This document shows positions 34,932 to 43,419 of a stretch of DNA of 64,000 nt, one piece after another. The DNA is from JAVJUV01 sp040220415. Its GTDB lineage: Bacteria > Pseudomonadota > Alphaproteobacteria > Rhodobacterales > Rhodobacteraceae. The notes under the pieces are model-generated. The model worked only from the letters and a program-made list of their open reading frames with translations, ran no database searches and was not told where the DNA came from. The stretch is taken from NCBI GenBank assembly GCA_040220415.1, contig JAVJUV010000164.1, positions 1-64,000 of the forward strand. Direction: 5' to 3'. The number at the start of each line of letters is the position of its first letter. The first letter of the stretch is position 1. Made by a program: the position numbers and the translations under genes.

Positions 34932-36707
34932 ATGCCCAGTGAACAGACGATGATTTTCGCGATCTTCGGCGTGCTCTTCGCACTGCTGATCTGGGGCCGT
35001 TTGCGTTACGACCTTGTCGCTTTCGGCGCGCTGATCCTGGCGGCGGCACTTGGCGCGGTGCCGGCGGACGAGGTGTTCTCGGGCTTCGGCCATTCGGCCG
35101 TCGCGATCATCGCGCTGGTTCTCATCGTCTCGCGCGGCCTTGTCAGTTCCGGCGCGATCGAGAAACTGGCGGCGCGCCTGCTTAGCGCGGACCGACCCCT
35201 TCCGGCCCATATCGCCGTCATGGCGATGGTCGGCGCCGGTATCTCGGCCGTCATCAACAACGTGGCCGCGCTGGCGATCCTGATGCCGCTCGACGTCGAC
35301 ACCGCCACACGGGCGAAACGCGCCGTCGGCCGCTCGCTGATGCCCTTGTCCTTCGCGACCATCCTCGGCGGCATGATCACCCTGATCGGCACCCCGCCCA
35401 ACATCGTCATCGCCGAGTATCGCCAGGACGCCTTGGGCGAATCCTTCGGCATGTTCGACTTCGCGCCCGTGGGCCTGGCCGTCGCCATCGCCGGGATCGC
35501 CTTTGTCTCGCTTCTGGGCTGGCGCCTGCTGCCCGAGCGGAAAGGCGCGCTGGATCACGGCGACGCCTTCGAGAGCGGCCGTTACATCGCCGAGTTGCGG
35601 GTGGGGGAAAAGGCCCTGAAAGACGCCCCGACCATCTCGGACCTATACCCGCTTGCGGACGAACACGACCTGCATATCCTGGGCCTTGTGCGAAGCGGCA
35701 AACGCCTGCCGGGCTTCTCCGCGCGCCAAGAGATACGGGCCAGCGACTTCATCGTTGTCGAGGGCGAGCCCAAGTCAATCGAAGCCTTCATGGGCCAGGC
35801 CGAACTGGAATTCGCCGGTTCCGAGAAACACTCGGGCGGCGTCGTTTCGGGCGGTCTTGCGCTGACCGAGGCGATCGTGCCCGAGGATTCGCGTATCGTC
35901 GGACGCACCGCGCGCAGCCTCCGGCTGCTCTATCAGCATTCCGTCACGCTTCTGGGCGTCTCGCGCAACGGTCAGCGCTTCAGCGACCGGGTGCGGCTGC
36001 TGCCGATCCGGCCCGGCGACGTGCTTTTGCTCCTGGGCACGCCCGAACGGGTCTCGGCGGCGGCCAGCTGGCTGGGCGTCCTGCCGCTGGAAGGCCGGAA
36101 AACCGAGGTCGTGCAGCGCTCCAAGGCCGGTCTCTCGGTGGGCATATTCCTGGTCGCCATCGGCGCTGCCGTCCTCGGCTGGACGACGCTGCCGGTGTCG
36201 CTTTCGGCCGCCGTGATCGGCTTCGTCGCAGTCGGCCTTGTCTCGGGGCGCGAGGTCTACGAATCCATCGAATGGAAAGTGATCGTGCTGCTGGCCAGCC
36301 TGATCCCGCTGGCCGAGGCCTTCGAGAGAACCGGCGGCGCCGACCTGATCGCCTCGCAGATCCTCGAGGTCACGCAAAGCTATCCCTCTTGGGTCTCGCT
36401 GATGCTGCTCATGATCGTCACGATGACACTGTCGGACTTCCTGAACAACGTCGCAACGACGCTGATCGCCGCACCGATCGCGCTGACGATGGCGACCTCG
36501 ACAGACACCAACCCCGATGCCTGGCTGATGGCTGTCGCGGTGGCGGCTTCCTGCGCCTTTCTCACGCCCATCGGGCACAAGAACAACACCATCATCCTCG
36601 GCCCCGGCGGCTACAGGTTCGGAGATTATTGGCGGATGGGTCTGCCGCTCGAGGTAATGGTAATCGCCGTGTCGGTGCCCACCATCCTGATGGTCTGGCC
36701 GCTGTGA
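34932..36707 (+). CDS. SLC13-family permease with RCK_C domains
   Basis: A 591-residue membrane transporter of the ArsB/SLC13 class. Helical halves carry the hairpin motifs NNVAALAILMPLDVD with TLIGTPPNIVIAEY (about 95-165) and NNVATTLIAAPIALTMATSTDTNPD near the C-terminus. Between them lie two RCK_C (TrkA-C) regulatory domains, about 210-290 and 295-385. Relatives transport sulfate, dicarboxylates or other anions with Na+. It stands alone after the oxidoreductase gene and is convergent with the deacetylase-fold gene. Confidence 0.9.
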   Translation: MPSEQTMIFAIFGVLFALLIWGRLRYDLVAFGALILAAALGAVPADEVFSGFGHSAVAIIALVLIVSRGLVSSGAIEKLAARLLSADRPLPAHIAVMAMVGAGISAVINNVAALAILMPLDVDTATRAKRAVGRSLMPLSFATILGGMITLIGTPPNIVIAEYRQDALGESFGMFDFAPVGLAVAIAGIAFVSLLGWRLLPERKGALDHGDAFESGRYIAELRVGEKALKDAPTISDLYPLADEHDLHILGLVRSGKRLPGFSARQEIRASDFIVVEGEPKSIEAFMGQAELEFAGSEKHSGGVVSGGLALTEAIVPEDSRIVGRTARSLRLLYQHSVTLLGVSRNGQRFSDRVRLLPIRPGDVLLLLGTPERVSAAASWLGVLPLEGRKTEVVQRSKAGLSVGIFLVAIGAAVLGWTTLPVSLSAAVIGFVAVGLVSGREVYESIEWKVIVLLASLIPLAEAFERTGGADLIASQILEVTQSYPSWVSLMLLMIVTMTLSDFLNNVATTLIAAPIALTMATSTDTNPDAWLMAVAVAASCAFLTPIGHKNNTIILGPGGYRFGDYWRMGLPLEVMVIAVSVPTILMVWPL

Positions 36708-36714
36708 CGGCGCC

Positions 36715-37584
36715 CTAGCCGATCTGCCCCCGGTACCAGTCGCCGATCTCGCTGGCCGTCATCCAGGCCGTGCCGTCATGCCCGCCGACATAGTCCAGCA
36801 GATCCTCCAGCACCCCGATCCGGTGCGGCACACCGGTGATGTAGGGATGAATCGAGATCGCCATGACGCGGGCGTTCTCCTCGGCCTCGGCATAAAGCCG
36901 GTCGAACTGGCGCTTGCCCCGGCTGAGGAAGACCTCCGAGTCGTGCTGTTGCAGCGCGTAAACCGTGATGTCGTTCATCTCGACCGTGTAGGGGATCGTC
37001 GTGATCAGACCATGCGGCGTCTCGATGTCCTGCGGCAAGTCGTCGATGACCCAGTCGGCGACATACTCGACCCCCGCTTCGCGCAAGAGGTCCAGCGTTT
37101 CGTCCGTCTCGGTCAGGCCCGGGCTTTCCCAGCTTCGCGGACGCTTGCCCGCGAAGGCCTCGATCGTGTCCATCGCGTCGTGAATGGCCTTCCGCTGATC
37201 TTCCAGCCGATGCATCGGGCCTTGCAGGAAACCGTGTCCCATGAACTCCCAGCCCGCCTCCAGCCCGGCTTCGGCCACCCGCGGATAGGACCGGCAGACG
37301 TTGCCGTTGATCGCCAGCGTCACCGGGATGCCGCGCGCGGTCAGCGCCGCGTGCTGGCGCCAGAACCCGGCGCGCATCCCGTATTCGTGCCACGACCAGT
37401 TCGGCACGTCCGGTATCAGCGGCTGGCCCATCGGCGGCGGCAGTACGGTGCGGGGCATCGGGCCTTCGATCCGCCATTCCTCGACGTTCAGGATCACCCA
37501 GACGGCGATCCGCTTGCCGTCGGGCAGCGTCAGCTTCGGGCGGTCTACCAGCGCCTGGTAGGGAACACGGTCGGATAGTGCCAT
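36715..37584 (-). CDS. Polysaccharide-deacetylase-fold hydrolase (PuuE-like)
   Basis: A 289-residue NodB-fold protein. The segments VWVILNVEEW, WHEYGMRAGFWR, EFMGHGFLQGPMHRL and SIHPYITGVPHRI match the branch that includes the PuuE allantoinase and related C-N hydrolases rather than secreted polysaccharide deacetylases; there is no signal peptide. It likely opens an amide or ureide in the cytoplasm. Last gene of the operon begun by the luciferase-like monooxygenase. Confidence 0.83.
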   Translation of the reverse strand: MALSDRVPYQALVDRPKLTLPDGKRIAVWVILNVEEWRIEGPMPRTVLPPPMGQPLIPDVPNWSWHEYGMRAGFWRQHAALTARGIPVTLAINGNVCRSYPRVAEAGLEAGWEFMGHGFLQGPMHRLEDQRKAIHDAMDTIEAFAGKRPRSWESPGLTETDETLDLLREAGVEYVADWVIDDLPQDIETPHGLITTIPYTVEMNDITVYALQQHDSEVFLSRGKRQFDRLYAEAEENARVMAISIHPYITGVPHRIGVLEDLLDYVGGHDGTAWMTASEIGDWYRGQIG

Positions 37585-37585
37585 T

Positions 37586-38377
37586 TCAAACTCCCAGGAA
37601 ATCGCTCAGGGCGGTGTTGAACGTCTCGGGCCGGTTGATGTTGGGGACGTGACCGGCGTTCGGAATCTCGACATACCGCGATCCCGGCGTCTCTTTCGCC
37701 ATCGCCCGCATCACCTCGGGCGGCGCGCCCTTGTCCTCGGCGCCGCAGATGTACAGGATCGGCACCCGAACCGAGCCGAGATCCTTGAGGTAATCCAGCC
37801 CCTTCAGCCCCTGGCAGCAGGCGACATAGCCCTTGGGGTCCGTCGCCACGATCATGGCCCGCACTGCCGCCGTCGCCTCGGGATTGGCCGCGCGCCAGTC
37901 CTCGGTCAGCCACATGCCCAGTGTGCCGTCGGCGACGGCCTCGGTTCCGCCCTCCGTGACCACCGCGATCCGCTGGTCCCACATCGCCTTGAACATTTCG
38001 GGCGCGTCCGCCCGTCCGTCGGCCAGCACCATGCGCCCGAACCGGTCGGGATGGTGGATCGCAAGACCCATGCCCGTCATCGCGCCCATCGACAGGCCGA
38101 TCCAGTCGGCGGTGTCGATCCCGTGGTGATCCATCAGTTCGATCACGTCGCCCACCAGCATGTCCAGCGAGTAGGGTCCCGGCGGCACATCGCTGGCCCC
38201 GTGTCCGCGATGGTCATAGCGCAGCACGCGGTATTTCCGCGTCAGCAGCGCGATCTGCCCGTCCCACATCGACAGGTTCGAGCCCAGCGAGTTCGACAGA
38301 ACCACCCACGGCGCGCCATCGGACCCGTCGACGCGGGTATTCAGCGACACGCCGTCCGACAGCCGGACCCTGCCCAT
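37586..38377 (-). CDS. Alpha/beta hydrolase (PcaD-like)
   Basis: A 263-residue alpha/beta hydrolase with the nucleophile elbow IGLSMGAMTGMG (Ser near residue 98), the oxyanion segment LSNSLGSNLSMW and a C-terminal catalytic His in NAGHVPNINRPE. The closest style is 3-oxoadipate enol-lactonase. It overlaps the upstream monooxygenase gene by one base and is followed by the deacetylase-fold hydrolase, suggesting a lactone, ester or amide made by oxygenation is hydrolysed here. Confidence 0.87.
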   Translation of the reverse strand: MGRVRLSDGVSLNTRVDGSDGAPWVVLSNSLGSNLSMWDGQIALLTRKYRVLRYDHRGHGASDVPPGPYSLDMLVGDVIELMDHHGIDTADWIGLSMGAMTGMGLAIHHPDRFGRMVLADGRADAPEMFKAMWDQRIAVVTEGGTEAVADGTLGMWLTEDWRAANPEATAAVRAMIVATDPKGYVACCQGLKGLDYLKDLGSVRVPILYICGAEDKGAPPEVMRAMAKETPGSRYVEIPNAGHVPNINRPETFNTALSDFLGV

Positions 38378-39477
38378 CAGGCAGGCTCCATCGCCGCGAT
38401 GGCGGTATTGACCGCGGGCTTCACCTTTTCGGCCAGCAGGATCATCGAGCGGCGGCCTAGATCGTAATCGGCCCAGTCCTTGCCGGCATAAAGCAACGTG
38501 CCGAAATCGCCCGTCACCTCGCGGAACGCCAGCAGATCGTCCGCCACCTTGTCGGGCGTGCCCCAGATGATCAGGCGGTTGCAGACATGCTCCAGCGTCA
38601 CCTCGTCGTCGGGCTGATCCTTGTGCTCCTTGAACAGGTTGATCCGGCCGTGCTTCTTCAGCTTGGTGAAGAGCTGCTTGTAATAGAAGACGTACGGACT
38701 GTCCGGATCGGTGGCGTAGCGGCGCGCCGTGTCCAGGTCATCGGCCACGAAGACCGACTTGGCCACGCGCCAGTTCGCCGGATCGGCCAGGCGCCCGCCT
38801 CTTTCGCAGCCCTCCTTGTACTTCGGCCAGTGCGACGCCACCCACTGCGGCATCAGGAAGTTGGCGCTGATCGGGTCCCAGCCCCGCGCCGCGGCCTCGG
38901 TCACGCCCTTCGAGAACGGCGCAACGGCCGTCACCACGATCGGCGGATGCGGGCGCTGAAGCGGCTTCGGCATGATCCCCTGCCCGATATCGGTCATCGA
39001 GGTCCGCTCGGTCGAAATCTTCCAGTATTCGCCCTCGATATTGTAGGGCGCCTCGCCTTCCCAGATTTGCAGGACCGTGTTGATCCCCTCCAGGAACATC
39101 GCCTGCCGGTCGGCGTCCAGGTTGCCGAAGACCTCGGCGTCGGACGCAAGACCGCCGGGCGAGATCCCGAAATTGAAGCGCCCGTCCAGCATGTGGTCCA
39201 GCATCGCGATCTGCCCCGCCACGGCGGCGGGATGGCTGTTCGGCATGTTGATCGTGCCGGTGCCAAGGCGGATATTCTTCGTCTCGTAGGCCAGCGACGC
39301 CATGAACATCGCGGTCGAGGTGATGTTCTCGGCCTGGTCGGTGCTGTGCTCGCCGCAATAGGCTTCCTTGAAGCCCAGCTCGTCGGCCAGAAGAAACGCC
39401 TCGCGGTCCTCGCGCAGCGTCTGCCGCCAGTCCTTGTCCAGCGGGTGAATTGGCATCGTAAAGAAACCGAGTTCCAT
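38377..39477 (-). CDS. Luciferase-like (LLM class) flavin-dependent monooxygenase
   Basis: A 366-residue TIM-barrel flavin monooxygenase. It starts MELGFFTMPIHP, contains EAYCGEHSTD, RLGTGTINMPNSHPAAVAGQIAMLDHMLDGRFNFGISPGGL and ends with a DKVADDLLAFRE-type segment, all typical of LLM oxidoreductases such as alkanal, limonene and 4-aminobenzoate-type enzymes. It uses reduced FMN from a separate reductase, possibly the one at 32305. It heads a three-gene operon. Confidence 0.9.
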   Translation of the reverse strand: MELGFFTMPIHPLDKDWRQTLREDREAFLLADELGFKEAYCGEHSTDQAENITSTAMFMASLAYETKNIRLGTGTINMPNSHPAAVAGQIAMLDHMLDGRFNFGISPGGLASDAEVFGNLDADRQAMFLEGINTVLQIWEGEAPYNIEGEYWKISTERTSMTDIGQGIMPKPLQRPHPPIVVTAVAPFSKGVTEAAARGWDPISANFLMPQWVASHWPKYKEGCERGGRLADPANWRVAKSVFVADDLDTARRYATDPDSPYVFYYKQLFTKLKKHGRINLFKEHKDQPDDEVTLEHVCNRLIIWGTPDKVADDLLAFREVTGDFGTLLYAGKDWADYDLGRRSMILLAEKVKPAVNTAIAAMEPA

Positions 39478-39597
39478 CGGGTGCTCCCTCTTGTTCGTTC
39501 CGGGGAATGTAGCGCCCGTGAACTATGAGAAGAAATTATAAATCGAGAGGCCGGTTATCACCAAATAGTATAGCAATGGCACCCCGCCCGATCAGGA
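39478..39597. promoter_or_regulatory. AT-rich gap upstream of the LLM operon
   Basis: A 120-base gap with an unusually AT-rich stretch (about 39525-39575) between the end of the TRAP permease gene and the start of the LLM gene, both on the minus strand. It probably contains the LLM promoter. I see no good match to the two operator families found elsewhere in the window. Confidence 0.4.
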
Positions 39598-40914
39598 TCA
39601 GAACATCAGCCTGGGCAGGAATGTCGCCAGCGAAGGCACCAGAAGCACGATCAGCGCGGCCACCAGGATCAGCAGGAAATACGGCGTCGAGCCCTTGAAG
39701 ATCATGCCCAGCGTCGCCTCGGGGTCGGGCACCGATCCCTTGACCGTATAGACCAGCAACCCGAACGGCGGCGTCAGCAGGCCGGCCTCGATCACCAGGA
39801 TGCCGAAGATCGCGAAGGCGATCGGGTCGATGCCCAGCGCCATCGCCATCGGCGCGAAGATCGGCACGGTCAGCAGGATGATCGACACGCTGTCGATCAG
39901 CATCCCCAGCACAAGCCACACCAGGATCATCAGCCCGATGATCTGCCAGGGGTCCAGTCCCGCACCCAGGAAGAGCCCCTGGATGAAGTTGACCGCCCCG
40001 CCGATGGCCAGCAGGCGCGAATACATCGACGCCGTGATCAGCAGGAACATGATCGGTGCCGTGGTGCGCCCGGCCTGGATGATGGCCGCCACGATATCGG
40101 CACCACGCATCCCCTTGACCACGCCCACCAGAAGCGCGCCCAGCGCGCCGAAACCGGCGGCCTCGGTCGGGGTGAAGAAGCCGCTCCAGATGCCGCCGAT
40201 CACCAGCATGATCAGCGCCAGGATGCCCAGCCCGCCGATCAGCTCCGACCGCAGCTCCTTCGGCGTCAGCTCCACCAGGTCTTCCTTGAACGGCGGTGCG
40301 ATATCCGGATTGCGAACGGCGGCGATCACGACATAGGCGACGAAAAGCAGCGCCAGCAGAATGCCCGGAATGATGCCTGCGATGAACAGCGCGCCGACGC
40401 TCATCTCGGTCAGGATCGCCCAGACGATCAGCAGGACCGAGGGCGGAATCAGCATGCCCAGGCAGGCCGAGCCCGCGACCGAGCCCAAGGCGAAGGTCTT
40501 GCGGTAACCGACCTTCACCATCTCGGGATATGCGATCCGGCTGAACGCCGCCGCCGAGGCGATGGAAACGCCCGTCACAGCGGCGAAAACGGTATTTCCC
40601 GCGATGGTGGCGATGGCCAGGCGGCCCGGCAGGCGCTTCATGGTCCGGTCGCAAATCCGGTACAGATCCGCCGCCGCCCCCGACCTCGATATGATGTCGC
40701 CCATCAGCACGAAAAGCGGGATCACCGCAAAGACGTCCTTGCGGACCGCCTCGTAGGCCGTGTTTCCAAGGATGGACACCGCCGCCTCGAACGAGCCCAG
40801 GATCAGGTACACGCCCAGCGCCGAACAGATCGCCAGCGCCACGCCGATATGAGTTCCCAGCAGGATCAGCAGGACAAGCAGCCCCAGCATCCACAGGACG
40901 ATATCGCCGCCCAT
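39598..40914 (-). CDS. dctM: TRAP transporter large permease (DctM family)
   Basis: A 438-residue, multi-helix permease. Conserved DctM features: AVIPLFVLMGDIISRSG (about 60-76), GNTVFAAVTGVSIASAAAFSRIAYPEM, AGSACLGMLIPPSVLLIVWA and the FFTPTEAAGFGALGALLVG block. The start at MGGDIV overlaps the dctQ stop (ATGA); the longer frame runs through dctQ and is rejected. Forms the Na+-driven carboxylate transporter with DctQ and the divergent DctP. Confidence 0.94.
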   Translation of the reverse strand: MGGDIVLWMLGLLVLLILLGTHIGVALAICSALGVYLILGSFEAAVSILGNTAYEAVRKDVFAVIPLFVLMGDIISRSGAAADLYRICDRTMKRLPGRLAIATIAGNTVFAAVTGVSIASAAAFSRIAYPEMVKVGYRKTFALGSVAGSACLGMLIPPSVLLIVWAILTEMSVGALFIAGIIPGILLALLFVAYVVIAAVRNPDIAPPFKEDLVELTPKELRSELIGGLGILALIMLVIGGIWSGFFTPTEAAGFGALGALLVGVVKGMRGADIVAAIIQAGRTTAPIMFLLITASMYSRLLAIGGAVNFIQGLFLGAGLDPWQIIGLMILVWLVLGMLIDSVSIILLTVPIFAPMAMALGIDPIAFAIFGILVIEAGLLTPPFGLLVYTVKGSVPDPEATLGMIFKGSTPYFLLILVAALIVLLVPSLATFLPRLMF

Positions 40915-41438
40915 CAGACCGGTCCGCCGCTCAGGTTGGCGCCCGGCGCGGTCTGCTCGTCTTCCAGCTTGCCGGTCCAGTCGTAGATGATCATCGAAAG
41001 ATACGCGAACAGCCCGAAGGCCGAGGTCACGAGAACCGCGCCGCGCACCGGCCATGTCGGCACCCGAAGCGCGCCCTCGCCCTCGTATTCCCCGATACGG
41101 TAGGCGTCCCAGAAGGATGGCCAGGTGCTCCAGATCAGACCCAGGAAAAGGATCAGCCCCAGAAGCGCGCCGATGGTCCGCAGAATGCGCCGCAATGTCG
41201 GCGGAACCGCGTCCGCGAAGATCGTCGTCCGGATCATCGAACCGGAATAGATCGCCAGCGGCAATTGCAGGAAGGTGATCGCGACCACCGAATTCTGTAT
41301 CAGTTCCTTGGTGCCCGGGATCGGCTGCGACAGAAGCTGGCGCCCCATCACGTCGAAGAAGATCAGCGCCGCCAGAGCCAGCGTCCAGAAGGCCGAAACG
41401 ATATGGATGACCCGCGCGAGCCTGACCGCCGCGTTCAT
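40914..41438 (-). CDS. dctQ: TRAP transporter small membrane subunit (DctQ family)
   Basis: A 174-residue protein with four membrane helices and the DctQ-like DVMGRQLLSQPIPGTKELIQ segment between helices one and two. Start at MNAAVR behind GGGGAGG. Divergent from dctP across a 202-base region with two predicted operators. Confidence 0.9.
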   Translation of the reverse strand: MNAAVRLARVIHIVSAFWTLALAALIFFDVMGRQLLSQPIPGTKELIQNSVVAITFLQLPLAIYSGSMIRTTIFADAVPPTLRRILRTIGALLGLILFLGLIWSTWPSFWDAYRIGEYEGEGALRVPTWPVRGAVLVTSAFGLFAYLSMIIYDWTGKLEDEQTAPGANLSGGPV

Positions 41439-41516
41439 GAAACCTCCCCTTTTCGACGCCTTTTCCAAGCGTTCGCCGCAACGCTAGCGAAATGCCGGAG
41501 TGGGTCAAGAAAGAAA

Positions 41517-41532
41517 ATTAGCGAACGATAAA
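41517..41532. promoter_or_regulatory. TetR-type operator, site A
   Basis: ATTAGCG-AA-CGATAAA: a 16-base imperfect palindrome (5 of 7 pairs) in the dctQ/dctP divergent promoter. It is one of five sites in the window matching TTTATCG-NN-CGATAAA, and shares the extended CGATAAATAA with site B 54 bases away. Confidence 0.6.
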
Positions 41533-41570
41533 TAACCGGATGCTTGACCGATTTTCAGGAATGTGCGCTA

Positions 41571-41586
41571 GTTAACGAGCGATAAA
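41571..41586. promoter_or_regulatory. TetR-type operator, site B
   Basis: GTTAACG-AG-CGATAAA in the same divergent promoter as site A, in the same orientation, with start-to-start spacing of 54 bases, close to five helical turns, which could allow cooperative or looped binding. Confidence 0.6.
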
Positions 41587-41640
41587 TAAGAGCGGGCGAA
41601 GTTGAGGAATCCTGCTCGGCAACGCAATGGGAGGAATGCA

Positions 41641-42717
41641 ATGAACAAACTTGGGAAGGCCATGCGCCTCGGGTCCGCAGCGATTGCGCTTGCCGCTCTT
41701 GGCAGCGCGGCTTGGGCCGACACTTTCACGCTCAGGGTCGGTGCGGGCCATCCGAACGGACCGTCGGTCTACGTGGCCGACGTGGCCGATTTCTTCGTGC
41801 CCGAGGTCAAACGCCGCGTATCCGAAGAGACCGAGCACGAGATCGAATTCGTCGAAGGCTATGGCGGCGCGATCGCCGGTGTTGCCGAAACGCTGGAGGC
41901 CGTGCAGAACGGCATCCTCGATATAGGCGCCTACTGCATCTGTTTCGAACCGGCGAAGCTGTTCCTTCACAACTTCCCCTATTACACGCCCTTCGGCCCG
42001 CAGGACTCGGACCAGGCGATGGACGCCGTCCGCGCCACGTATGACGCAGTGCCGTGGCTGACCGAACAGTTCTCGGCGGAATACGGGCAGGAGCTTCTAG
42101 GCCTGCACGGCTGGGACAACTATCACCTTGGCACGACCGACCCCTGGGACACCGTCGAGGATCTCAAGGGCGTCAAGATCGGCGGCGCCGGTCCGAACCT
42201 GCCCTGGCTGGAATTCGCGGGCGCGATCCCGGTCCAGTCCACCCTGCCCGACGGGTATCTCTCGCTTCAGACGGGCGTCTATCACGGCTGGCTGATGTTC
42301 CCATCGGCCTATCTGGGCTTCAAGTTCTACGAGCCGTCGCCGCACTATACGCTGATCGGCTTCGGCGCGATGGGCGTGAACGCCCTGACGATGAACCAGC
42401 GCTCGATGGCCGGTCTGCCCGAGGACGTGCAGCAGATCATCCGCGAAGTGGGCCGCGCCTACGAGGATCAGGCCGGCGCGTCGCTGAACGCGCGCCAGGA
42501 ATCCGGTCTGAAGGGGCTGGCCGAGGTCGGGGCGGAAATCAAGACGCTCTCGGAAGAGGCCCGCGCCGGCTGGGCGCAGTCGCTGACCACCTTCCCGAAC
42601 CAGCAGGCCAAGGACGCCGACGGTCGCGGAATGCCGGGCACCGAGGTGCTGAACACCTACCTCGGGGCAGTCACCGAGACCGGGTACGAATGGCCGGTCG
42701 AATACGTGATCGAATGA
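41641..42717 (+). CDS. dctP: TRAP transporter substrate-binding protein (DctP family)
   Basis: A 358-residue periplasmic binding protein with signal peptide (cleavage near SAAWA). TRAP blocks: FTLRVGAGHPNGPSVYVADVADFFVPEVKRR, EAVQNGILDIG, GWDNYHLGTTDPWDTVEDLKGVKIGGAG and GVYHGWLMFPSAYLGFKFYE. The start lies behind GGGAGG. It captures the substrate for the divergent DctQM. Its ligand is unknown; an aromatic or heterocyclic carboxylate would fit the shared operators with the oxidative genes. Confidence 0.93.
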   Translation: MNKLGKAMRLGSAAIALAALGSAAWADTFTLRVGAGHPNGPSVYVADVADFFVPEVKRRVSEETEHEIEFVEGYGGAIAGVAETLEAVQNGILDIGAYCICFEPAKLFLHNFPYYTPFGPQDSDQAMDAVRATYDAVPWLTEQFSAEYGQELLGLHGWDNYHLGTTDPWDTVEDLKGVKIGGAGPNLPWLEFAGAIPVQSTLPDGYLSLQTGVYHGWLMFPSAYLGFKFYEPSPHYTLIGFGAMGVNALTMNQRSMAGLPEDVQQIIREVGRAYEDQAGASLNARQESGLKGLAEVGAEIKTLSEEARAGWAQSLTTFPNQQAKDADGRGMPGTEVLNTYLGAVTETGYEWPVEYVIE

Positions 42718-42733
42718 TCGAATGACCACAAAA

Positions 42734-42756
42734 GGGGCGGCCAATTCGGCCGCCCC
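42734..42756 (+). terminator. Rho-independent-type hairpin after dctP
   Basis: A perfect 9-bp stem GGGGCGGCC/GGCCGCCCC with loop AATTC, followed by TGTTCGTTT. It lies 16 bases after the dctP stop and inside the longest reading frame of the next gene, which supports the later start of that gene. Confidence 0.7.
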
Positions 42757-42778
42757 TGTTCGTTTCAGGACCACCGCA

Positions 42779-43315
42779 ATGGACATCATCGAACCGACCG
42801 TCGACGAGATGCGGGCCCGCACCGCGCGCTTCTCCGATCTCACGCCCTCGAAACAGGCTTTCGTCGACACCCGCATCCCCCAGTACGCCCGCGACATCTA
42901 CAACGTGATCGGCCGCGGCGTGACCGAGGACCCCAACCTCCGGCCCGCCATCACCGACGCGCGCTATTTCGGCATAACCTACGTCGGCGCCGAGCCCGGC
43001 AAGGGCGCCGCCCTGCACGCCCACGAGACGATCGAGGTCTTCATCCCGCTGACCGGCCGCTGGGCCGCCTACTGGGGCGAGGCGGGCGACAAGGAGATCG
43101 AGCTCGATCCCTTCGACTGCATCAGCTTTCCCCCCGGCGTCTACCGCGGTTTCCGCAACATCGGCACCGAACACGCCCTATTGATGGCGATCATCGGCTC
43201 GAAACAGTCGACCGAAGACGGCGGCCGCGTCGACTGGGCCCCGGCGATCCTCGAGGAAAGCCACAGGACGGGCCTGCGCGTGAACGCCGAAGGGGACCTG
43301 GAAGAAAAGGGCTGA
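42779..43315 (+). CDS. Cupin-fold protein of unknown function
   Basis: A 178-residue protein with a cupin-like core: GITYVGAEPGKGAALHAHETIEVFIPLTGRWAAYWGEAGDKEIELDPFDCISFPPGVYRGFRNIG. The His-x-His...Glu metal motif (HAHETIE) and the later Phe/Pro-rich second motif are visible. Start at MDIIEP behind AGGA; the in-frame ATG at 42722 precedes the terminator hairpin. Likely a metal-binding small-molecule enzyme or sensor; it could act on a pathway intermediate. Confidence 0.8.
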   Translation: MDIIEPTVDEMRARTARFSDLTPSKQAFVDTRIPQYARDIYNVIGRGVTEDPNLRPAITDARYFGITYVGAEPGKGAALHAHETIEVFIPLTGRWAAYWGEAGDKEIELDPFDCISFPPGVYRGFRNIGTEHALLMAIIGSKQSTEDGGRVDWAPAILEESHRTGLRVNAEGDLEEKG

Positions 43316-43340
43316 AGACCGGTTCGATCCGAAAAATACA

Positions 43341-43373
43341 CATTCCTTGTTGATACATATCAATGAGGGAATG
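43341..43373. promoter_or_regulatory. Large interrupted palindrome
   Basis: CATTCC and GGAATG form outer arms of a 33-base dyad whose centre is the perfect palindrome TTGATACATATCAA (43350-43363). It lies 46 bases before the start of the Gly/Gln-rich gene, a position typical of an operator; no cognate regulator is evident next to it. Confidence 0.55.
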
Positions 43374-43419
43374 TCAGACAGCGAATAAACTCCCTCTGTA
43401 AATAGGAGAGGAGTATATC

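Noticed and set aside
39520..39575. AT-rich stretch before the LLM gene as another TetR or GntR operator
   Set aside because: It does not match either dyad beyond scattered bases.
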